Origin: Gamsiella multidivaricata
Lineage: Eukaryota > Mortierellomycota > Mortierellomycetes > Mortierellales > Mortierellaceae
Assembly (NCBI RefSeq): GCF_025024155.1
Contig: NW_026251743.1
Coordinates: forward strand, 62,001 to 126,000
DNA length: 64,000 nucleotides
Direction of reading: 5' to 3'
This document shows, piece after piece, positions 1-8,400 of the stretch. A program made the translations under genes and the position numbers. The notes beneath the pieces were generated by a model that ran no database searches, had not been told where the DNA came from, and was given only the letters and a program-made list of their open reading frames with translations. Position 1 is the first letter of the stretch; the number at the start of each line of letters is the position of its first letter.

Positions 1-1
1 A

Positions 2-1120
2 GACTTCAAGGGAGACCACAGCGTCCACGCCGGCGCCAGCAGTTCAACAGACCACCATCTGTCTGCATTGGGCGAGGCCGAGAACAAGAGCAAGGCTGCG
101 GAGGAAGAGGTGACCTCGACCATTATCGAGGAGATCACCATCGTCGAGGGCTCCAGTGCGCAAGTACCACGGATTGAAGAGGTGGTTCAGGAGACAATTA
201 TCGATCGGCAGGTTCCCCGGGATACTGTCCAAGAGGAGTCATCGTTGGCAGTGCCCGGAGCAGGGAAGAACAACAAGTCTTCATCGGCCAGCTCCTCCCC
301 CGCCACCAGCCGGGTCGGCAAGTTTGCCAAGCTGGCCAAGCGCTCGTCTTCGACCTCGAATGTCACCCGTTCGTCTTCGAACGGTCCGTCATCGCCGTTG
401 CTTGGACGTCTGGGTCGTCTTGCGAAGAACATCCGTACCAACAACACGACGAGTTCCACCCAGTCCAAGGTCGAATCCCTGAAGATTGCTGAGGAGCCTA
501 CAGTCAACCAGCCAGAGATGTCTACTACGAAACCAGACAATGCGATTGCGGCTATTGCGCTGCAGACTTCGCCCAAGGACCTGCAGGTCGATTTCCATGA
601 GACGGTCATGAGCGACGACGACAACGACGATGATGACGAGCCCAACAATTTGCATGCCTTGATGGAGGAGCCTCAGGAGCTGAAGACGGCCGTCATGCCG
701 TTCGATAGCAGTGCCCCCGTGGACGTTCCAGAGTCCTTGGCGATCAAGATCCCTGGACAGCCTTCGCCATCGGCGAACTGGGCGCAATCACCGACACTGC
801 ACCAGAACGACGCCAGTGCCAGCACGAGTTCCCCTAGCCATTTCTTGACCAAGGCTGGTCGCTCATCGACTGCGGGCAGCACGGTCGGAGGTGCTAGCGA
901 GACTGCATCTTTGGGTTCGAGTGATAAGAACAGCGGGGTTGGACTCAACGAGGTCGAGGGAGGCAAGTTCCAGAACAAGCGCCGGCCCAGTGTGTTGAAG
1001 AAGATTGGCAAGATCATGAAGAACAGCAACGAGAAGAGGAAGGAGAAGCGGATGAGTCGACAGAATAGCTCGGCGATGACGAGCCCGATCGAGGCGGATG
1101 AGCAGGTGGCTCGATTCTGA
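2..1120 (+). CDS. 3' part of a Ser-rich protein of unknown function (5' end outside window)
   Basis: The reading frame is open from the left edge and ends at TGA 1118-1120, so the window holds the C-terminal ~372 residues. The protein is low-complexity and probably mostly disordered. It has Ser/Thr-rich stretches with many SP and SS motifs, an acidic Asp run near nt 612-640, and a basic C-terminal segment (nt ~970-1060, with motifs such as RRPSVLKK and KKIGKIMK) before the end at EADEQVARF. I recognise no enzymatic domain. Basic amphipathic runs also occur around nt 315-335 (KFAKLAKR) and 405-430 (LGRLGRLAKN), a spacing that could bind membranes or partners; this is speculation. It is convergent with nothing and is followed by a minisatellite. 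The frame and codon use look genuinely coding; the function is unknown. Confidence 0.7.
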   Translation, partial: DFKGDHSVHAGASSSTDHHLSALGEAENKSKAAEEEVTSTIIEEITIVEGSSAQVPRIEEVVQETIIDRQVPRDTVQEESSLAVPGAGKNNKSSSASSSPATSRVGKFAKLAKRSSSTSNVTRSSSNGPSSPLLGRLGRLAKNIRTNNTTSSTQSKVESLKIAEEPTVNQPEMSTTKPDNAIAAIALQTSPKDLQVDFHETVMSDDDNDDDDEPNNLHALMEEPQELKTAVMPFDSSAPVDVPESLAIKIPGQPSPSANWAQSPTLHQNDASASTSSPSHFLTKAGRSSTAGSTVGGASETASLGSSDKNSGVGLNEVEGGKFQNKRRPSVLKKIGKIMKNSNEKRKEKRMSRQNSSAMTSPIEADEQVARF

Positions 1121-1580
1121 GGAGGAAGAGAGAGTGGAGGAGAAGAGAGGGAGACGTACAACAAAGATACCATCGAGATCATCGACTTAGTCAAGACAGT
1201 ACCCAGGTGCCATATAGTCCAAGCACCAGTAGTGTAATACGATCCATACAAACCGTAAAAAAATACTATTACCATTACAACAAAGCATATGCACAGTTTC
1301 GTGGTATTCGCAAAGGACGTCCAAGGGAAGGAGTTATCAGCATCAACTGAGCCCGAACCCCGCGCGCCATTGACCAATAATCGCGTCCAACGAATCAGAG
1401 ACGCGGAAACTATATGGCTCTAGCACACAGCTGTGGAGACAGCACTCTGCGGGCCCGCCCACACGCATCCGTAGCGGATATTATGAAAAAAAGCTTATAC
1501 AAATAATAAAACGAAAACGAATGCACAGCAAGGATGAGATGGAAAGATGGAATCGCCGTTTCATGTCCATGGACCGTTGG
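1121..1580. other. intergenic, no gene seen
   Basis: This AT-balanced spacer lies between the Ser-rich gene and the minisatellite. Short frames on both strands have no family resemblance and no CT-rich leader. It is probably the 3' UTR and terminator region of the upstream gene. Confidence 0.5.
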
Positions 1581-1586
1581 AATCGA

Positions 1587-1736
1587 TCGATGGATGGATG
1601 GATGAATGGATGGATGGATGAATGGATGGATGGATGAATGGATGGATGGATGAATGGATGGATGGATGAATGGATGGATGGATGAATGGATGGATGGATG
1701 AATGGATGGATGGATGAATGGATGGATGGATGAATG
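1587..1736. repeat. 16-bp tandem minisatellite built from GGAT tetramers
   Basis: From about 1603 a 16-base unit (TGAATGGATGGATGGA) repeats at least eight times almost perfectly, flanked by a few more GGAT copies. It is a tetranucleotide repeat with a fixed GAAT variant in every fourth position, giving a higher-order period. Translated antisense it gives a Ser-Ile-His-Pro repeat, which I regard as an artefact. It lies about 340 bp upstream of the hexokinase start. Confidence 0.9.
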
Positions 1737-1884
1737 ACTTGCCTTTTTTTTTTTCTTTTGCATACCATGAGACATTTGAATGAACGAAACCCAAGTTTTA
1801 TAGGATGTGATGGCCGTTATGAAAAATAGGCCCTCGTTCTTCAAGTCACGCATGGTAACGAACCCATGTGTGAGGGGGAGTTTT

Positions 1885-2035
1885 TTCTTCTTTCTTTCTT
1901 GTCGCGCTGTAATCTCCTCTCGTCTCTCTTTTTCTTTCTTCCTCTTCCTCCTTCTCTTTCTCTTTCCCTTATATCTTCACAATTCACACTGCCGATCCTC
2001 TCCTCTCTATCACTCGTCCTCTTTCATTCTTTCAT
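1885..2035 (+). promoter_or_regulatory. CT-rich leader/promoter tract of hexokinase
   Basis: A pyrimidine-rich stretch of about 150 bases (runs of CTTT, CCTC, TCTC) contains a TATATCTT-like element near 1969. It ends shortly before the hexokinase ATG at 2074. Similar CT-rich leaders precede calcineurin A and the homeobox gene in this window, so this looks like the local core-promoter/5' UTR style. Confidence 0.55.
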
Positions 2036-2073
2036 TACCCTTCCCACATAACCAAGCATCAAACACAAAAAAG

Positions 2074-5036
2074 ATGTCGTCCACTCCAATTGCAAGCAAG
2101 ATCATCCCAAAGGCGGCTAGGGCACACCTGGACCCAGCCAATATCGAGTACACGTCCGAGAAGCAGAAGAACGCGGTCGCAGCCTTGGTCGAGGAGTTCA
2201 CCGTCACGCCGGAACTCCTCAAGAGCATCCAGAAGAACTTTATGGAGGGCATGAAGAAGGGTCTGAAGAAGGATGGCGAGACCCTGGCGATGATCTCGTC
2301 CTATGTCGTGGGTCGGCTTGATGGCACTGGTAATGTGAACAGATTTTATTTTCTTTCCAAAAGATTCTTGAGATTCTATGGTCGCATCGACTTGGGTTGG
2401 TTAATTAGAGAGCTACGAAGAGATGACGGCAGGGATTCATTTTTTTTATTTCCATCTTATTGTCATCATCTTTGCATCGATGGTTTGTGCGCTAGCTGTA
2501 GATCGGCCGCATTTGTTTGTGCGTGTGTGTATATGTGTGTATGTGGTGTGGAGGGGCGGGGAGAGAAAACGCAGCTCTGTATCCGTGGATTGTTTGTCTG
2601 GACAATCCCTTCCCATTCTATCACCACCACTACCACCACCACCAGAGCCATGTCCTGCATGATTTTCATTTTTCTTTTTTAAACTCGATCTTTAATGATG
2701 TGTGTTGGGTTCGTTTTAGATGTGCTTATCTCGATGTTTCCCTTTATGTTTATTGTTGTTTTCTAACAAATCTTTCTCCCCACAATTTTTTTGTTTGTCC
2801 CTCTAATCAATTCTTGTTGATTCCATTTTGTTATCATGCGTACGTGCGTGCATCTTTGTAGAGGTGGGCTCTTATCTGGCCTTGGACGTCGGTGGCACGA
2901 ACCTGCGTGTGGTCTCTGTGCACCTCAACGGAGGCGGGGAGATTACGACCCGCCAGACAAAGTACCGGATCGACGAGAAGCTCAAGGTTGGCGACGCAAA
3001 GTCGTTGTTTGGTAAGTCGTTTGATTTGTTTTGTTTTTGTTTTCGACGATATGGAATAGTGCGATATGATACGACATGATACGATATGATATGGAGGTGC
3101 GGTGACTGGGGCAGAGAGGGGAGGAAGTATGCTATGTAGCCATGTCTATGTATAAAAAAAACAACACAAGGTTTCAATGCCCCGGCGAGCAGAAGTAAGG
3201 TGTGATGACGAGTGAGATGGCAACGGCTTCAGAGGAGACCATCATGATGGTCCCCGTTGACGCGTGCGACTGGGACATGTTCCGGCCAGCCCGTTCATTC
3301 GCTCGTGAGGTGTCTCCGGAGATGGGCAGGATCGGCTTGTAGTGCTTGATTCTAACACTTGCTATATTCTCTATGTGTTTCTAGACTTTATGGCCGTCTG
3401 TGTCGACTCGTTCTGTAAGTCCGGAAACCATACTCCGCTTCAATATCTTTCATCCCGCCTGTCCTTTTTTTTTGTGCTGAAAACGGTTCAACCGATTTCG
3501 ACAGCCAAAAAAAAAAAAAGAACAGCTCCCATGATGTGTCTCGCTTTGGTACCTCTAGGCTCGTTCGTTGTTTGCATCCATCATCACCAGGTCTAACCTC
3601 GCTTCCTCTCCTTACCACGTCATGATTAATTTCCTTAATCGTCGTATCTGCCTTTGTTTCCAGTGGATGAGCACCAGATCGTTGTCCGCGGCGACGCCCA
3701 GATCGAGCTCGGATTCACCTTCTCATTCCCAGTCCTGCAGACCGCCATCAACCGCGGTACATTGATCACCTGGACCAAGGGCTTCAATGCCTCCGGTATG
3801 GTCGGCAAGGACCCCGTCGCGCTCTTGCAAGATGCGTTCAACAGACGCCATACTCCTGTCCGTGTTGGTAAGGAAGAGCTTTGACAAACCCAATTAGGAT
3901 CTTATTTGCTCATTTTCATTTACGGTTGATGGAACTAAAAATATATTTGATGATGATAATAATTAGCTGCGTTGGTCAACGACACGGTCGGAACGCTCTT
4001 GGCTTATGCCTACAACCATCCCGAGACGATCATGGGAGTGTAAGTAACCTTATCGTATCTGTCCCGTGTAACCTGGTGCGAAAAGAGATGCTGATCGGTT
4101 TATATTGTGTGAATTTACACATTTAGTATTCTCGGAACTGGATGCAACGGCGCCTACATCGAAAAGATCTCGAACATTGAAAAATGGAAGGGAAAGACCA
4201 CTGCAGATGAGATGATCGTCAACATGGAGTTTGGCGCGTTCGATAAGGAGCGCGTGATCCTGCCCTTGACCATGTTCGATAACAAGATGGACAGAAAGTC
4301 TGTCGTAAGTGCGCTTATCTTTTCTTTCTTTTTATTTTTTATTTTTTATTTTTTATTTTTTATTTTTTATTTTTTATTTTTTATTTTTTATTTTTGGTCC
4401 CCATCGCATTTGAGTTAAAGTCTTTGAATTAACCCACATTGACCTACGACCGACGGTCTTTTCGTTTTTCTGAAATAGAACCCCAATAAGCAAATCTTTG
4501 AAAAGATGATTGCGGGCATGTATCTTGGCGAGATCACGCGCAACATCCTGCTCAACCTGATCGACCGTCGCCTGTTGTTCGAGGGCAACGTCAGTGCGGA
4601 CCTGAACCAGATGTGGACATTCGAGACCGCGTACATGTCGTCGATCGAGGCTGACCACTCTCCCACGCTTCACGAGACCCGCAAGATCCTCGAGAGCACA
4701 CTCAGCTTCCCCTCGACGACGCTGAATGATCGCCAGATCGTCAAGACGGTGGTTGAGCTGGTCGGCAAGCGTGCGGCCCGTTTGAGTGCTGCGGCCCTGG
4801 CAGGTATTTTGGAGCACACAGGAGCATGGAAACACAAGTCTGCGATCGGTATCGACGGCAGTTTGTTTGAGTACTACCCGAGCTTTGATACGGACATTAT
4901 GGATGGATTGGAGGAAGTCTTTGGAGAGGAGGTGCGTAAGAACGTCTCCTTGGGACTTGCACAGGACGGAAGTGGCGTTGGTGCGGGTCTTTGTGCGCTG
5001 TTGGCGGCCAAGAACTCTGCGACCAAGGACGCATAG
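2074..5036 (+). CDS. HXK: hexokinase (seven exons)
   Basis: It phosphorylates glucose and related hexoses with ATP in the cytosol, the entry step of glycolysis. Exons read as 2074-2329, 2862-3011, 3385-3414, 3664-3867, 3967-4039, 4127-4304 and 4479-5036. All junctions are GT-AG and keep frame, giving 482 residues, the normal length for fungal hexokinase. Visible motifs are [13 protein letters not shown] (phosphate-binding loop 1), [17 protein letters not shown] and VNDTVGTL (sugar site), [19 protein letters not shown] and the C-terminal [15 protein letters not shown]. The ATG at 2074 sits after an A-rich AAAAAAG context and gives the expected N-terminus. Exon 3 is only 30 bases. Intron 6 carries a TTTTTTA repeat. 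A candidate AATAAA lies at 5262-5267. Whether it is hexokinase or a glucokinase paralogue was not tested. Confidence 0.95.
4318..4395 (+). repeat. AT-rich heptamer repeat inside hexokinase intron 6
   Basis: About ten copies of a TTTTTTA-like heptamer lie between the donor at 4305 and the acceptor at 4477-4478. It resembles an expanded polypyrimidine/AT tract and is intronic. Confidence 0.85.
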
Positions 5037-5156
5037 AGGGGAGCGGCGTGCTTTTGAGGTAGGAAAGAGGGGGGAAAAATGGTACCACCTAGGACCGTTT
5101 ATTTTAATTTGTCTGTAGAAACTGATGAGGGGAGGAGCGAGGCACAGGACAACAGT

Positions 5157-5158
<2 letters not shown>

Positions 5159-5190
<32 letters not shown>
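5159..5190. repeat. (CT)n microsatellite in the hexokinase 3' region
   Basis: About 15 consecutive CT dinucleotides lie 120 bp after the hexokinase stop and before the candidate polyadenylation signal at 5262-5267. It is probably transcribed as 3' UTR. Confidence 0.85.
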
Positions 5191-5193
<3 letters not shown>

Positions 5194-5422
5194 TCTCTTT
5201 CTGCTTCGTTAGCTTTGCGTTGAGCTTTGTACATACATCTGTCCCTTCTCATCGTTTTAATAATAAACAGCAATCAATCAAACAACAGAAGAAGTATGTG
5301 GGTCGAGAACAGCATTCGGGAGGAACTGCCAGTTTGTTAAGAAATAAGGAGGGAGAGGGAGACGGATGGTCGCACCAAGCAGTTACTGCACTCGGAACCG
5401 CATTACATTCACCTCAAGCAAA

Positions 5423-8400
5423 CTAAGTGACATCCACAGAATCGACCGGCTTTGCTGACTGTACAGTGGGAGAGTCTGTAGTGAGAATGGTATTCAATGT
5501 GTCGTGGTTTGACGGCAACTTGAGTTTAGATGCCACGGACGCCATGCTGATAAGCTTCCTGCTTGCCTCGCGGAAACTCGGTGGAATCGGCTTGCCCACA
5601 GCGCCGCGCTGCTCTAATAGCCGCATATTGATCCTGTTCAAGCCCTGCGCGTCTTGGATAGAGGCATTCGACACAACAAGTCTGCCATCCATCGAACTCC
5701 AATGTAAACGCACCTGAAAGTGATCTTCCTCTTCTGTGGCTCGCCACATGCGAACAGACATATCGTAACTGCCGGTTACGAAATAGAGGCCATTGGGAAT
5801 CGTGCTCCAGGCGATGCTTGTGACTAATTCTTGGAAACCTTCGACAATTGCCAAGCATTGACCCGAATTCACATCCCACAATCGCACTGTTTTGTCGCTA
5901 CTGCAGGAGGCAATCTGCTGGCCACTGGGCGAATATGCCACGCTATTAACATCGTCGGTATGGCCGCTTAGAATGGGACCAGGTGTGCCGGTTTGCGCGT
6001 CCCATAGCCGCACCGTCTGGTCGCGACTGCAGGAGGCAATCTGCTGGCCGCTGGGTGAATACGCCACGATACTGACACTGTCGGTATGGCCTGTTAGGAT
6101 GGGACCGGGTGCGTCGATTTGTGCGTCCCATAGCCGCACCGTCTTGTCGTCACTGCAGGAGGCAATCTGCTGGCCGTTGGGCGAATATGCCACGCTATTA
6201 ACAATGTCGGTATGGCCGCTTAGGATGGGGTCGGGTACCCCTGTTTGCACGTCCCACAGCCGCACCGTATTATCACTGCTGCAGGAGGCAACCTGCTGGC
6301 CGCTGGGAGAATACTCCACGCCCCATACGGATTCGGTATGGCCGGTTAGGGTGAGACCGGGAGCACCGGTTTGAGCGTCCCACAGCCGCACTGTGTTGTC
6401 GTCACTGCAGGAGGCAATCTGCTGGCCGCTGGGCGAGTATACCACACCCCTGACAAAGCCAGTATGGCCGCTTAGGATGGAACCGGGTGTGCCGGTTTGC
6501 GCGTCCCACAGCCGCACTGTCATATCGAAACCGCAGGAGGCAATCTGTTGGCCGCTGGGTGAATACGCCATGCCCAATACCCAACCGGTGTGGCCGCTTA
6601 GGATGGGACCAGGTGTGCCGGTTTGCACGTCCCACAGCCGTACCGTCTTGTCTTCGCCGCAGGAGGCAACCTGCCGGCCGCTGGGTGAACATGCCACGCG
6701 ATATACCCAGCCGGCATGACCGCTTAGGATAGGACCGGGTGCGCCGGTTTGCACGTCCCACAGCCGCACTGTCTTGTCCTCACCGCAGGAGGCAATCTGC
6801 TGACCGCTGGGGGAATACGACACGCCCAATACCCAACTGGTATGGCCGGTTAGGGTGGGACCAGGTGCGCCGGTTTGCACGTCCCATAGCCGCACCGTTT
6901 TGTCCTCACTGCAGGAGGCAATCTGTTGACCATTGGGCGAATACGCCACGCTATTAACAATGTCGGTATGGTCGGTTAAGGTGAGACCGGGTGCCCCGGT
7001 TTGCGCGTCCCATAACCGCACCGTCTTGTCGAAACCGCAGGAGGCAATCTGCTGGCCCCTGGGCGAATACGCCACGCCCAATACGCAATCAGTATGGCCG
7101 CTTAGGATGGGGCCGGGTGCGCCGGTTTGCGCGTCCCACAGCCGTACCGTGTTGTCGTTACTGCAGGAGGCAATCTGTTGGCCGCTGGGTGAATACGCCA
7201 CGCTATTAACACTGTCGTTATGACCGGCTAGGATGAGACCGGGTACCCCTGTTTGCACGTTCCACAGCCGCACCGTGTTGTCGTCACTGCAGGAGGCAAT
7301 CTGCTGGCCGCTGGGTGAATACGCCACGCCCCATACGCAATCGGTATGGCCGGTTAGGATGGGAGCAGGTGCACCGGTTTGCGCGTCCCACAGCCGCACT
7401 GTCTTGTCGCTACTGCAGGAGGCAATCTGCTGACCGTTGGGCGAAAATACCACGCTCCTGACTTTGTCGGTATGACCGTTAAAAGTGTGGGTTTTTGTCC
7501 AAGTCGTGGTGTCATACACGCTGATCGTGCCGTCGTAGATGCCCACGGCACAGGAATTTCCATCCGGCGAATATACGCAGGATTGTACCGTGTCATCTTC
7601 TTTAAGGTAAGGCCATTCGCCAAACTGTACGCCTGCCATTTGCGCGCTGCTCAAATTGGCCTGATGTAGCCAAATACCGCGAAGATTGGCCTTTCTCAAG
7701 TCCGCCCCTTGTAGTTGAGCAGAATCGAATTGGCCATAACTCAGGTCCGCCCCTGGAATCTGGATGCCCTTCAAATCCGCCCCGTTAAACCGTATCCCGG
7801 CTCTGATCAATATCGTGATTGCATTCGCCGCTGCTTTGCGCACCTCTTTATCGGCTTTCGAGTGTTCAATCATCGCAAGCAGTTGTTGTTTGAAGACAGG
7901 CTCCTGGTGGACACGCTCCGCTAAAAACTGCAGAATAGATGGCTCTCTCATGAAGCTTCTCCACGCCAATGGATGGTCAACCAGAGGCTGCTGAATGCCG
8001 ATGGATGCTTCCTCAGTTGCCTCTCGATCTTCAAAGCTCCATATGGAAGCCGCGCTTCCTCGGCGGATCGGGGTGTGTGCTCCACCCAAGTTCTTCCTGA
8101 CCTCTTGCGGTTCAAATATTGCGCGCGTTATGCTGTATTCCAGCAACGATCGATGGATGAACCGGTATTGATTGCCGTTGCGGATCAGAGGACAGGCTTC
8201 CAGCAGGAGCTGGTTCTCGTCATCTCGGTTGAAAAACTTTCCTTTCCATGTCTCTTGGTCTTGTTTGTGTGAATACTCCACCACCGGGTTTCCTGCCTGA
8301 TTCTTGTAGATCGCCGCTGCCAAATCCTTCATAAACGTGATACCGTTCTTCGTAAAGCCTTCATCCGCCAGCCTCTCGAAAGCTTTCTTCTCTTGACGGC

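Noticed and set aside
1410..1853. Minus-strand frames with a Ser-Ile-His-Pro repeat
   Set aside because: They are translations of the 16-bp minisatellite. All three minus frames give the same string because the repeat unit is not a multiple of three, and there is no leader or conserved flank.
1807..2682. 291-residue plus-strand frame covering the hexokinase start
   Set aside because: It begins in the CT-rich leader and reads through intron 1. Only the part after ATG 2074 up to 2329 is coding.
4374..5273. 299-residue minus-strand frame opposite the last hexokinase exon
   Set aside because: Antisense shadow of a GC-rich conserved exon; Arg/Leu-rich translation without family features.
5892..7433. 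Long plus-strand frames across the WD40 array (repeating EAICWPLGEYAT)
   Set aside because: They are antisense to the WD40 repeats. Openness follows from the 126-bp periodicity being divisible by three.
5846..7483. Regularly spaced repeats that might suggest a CRISPR-like array
   Set aside because: The 126-bp period is continuous coding sequence for WD40 units, without spacers, in a eukaryote.
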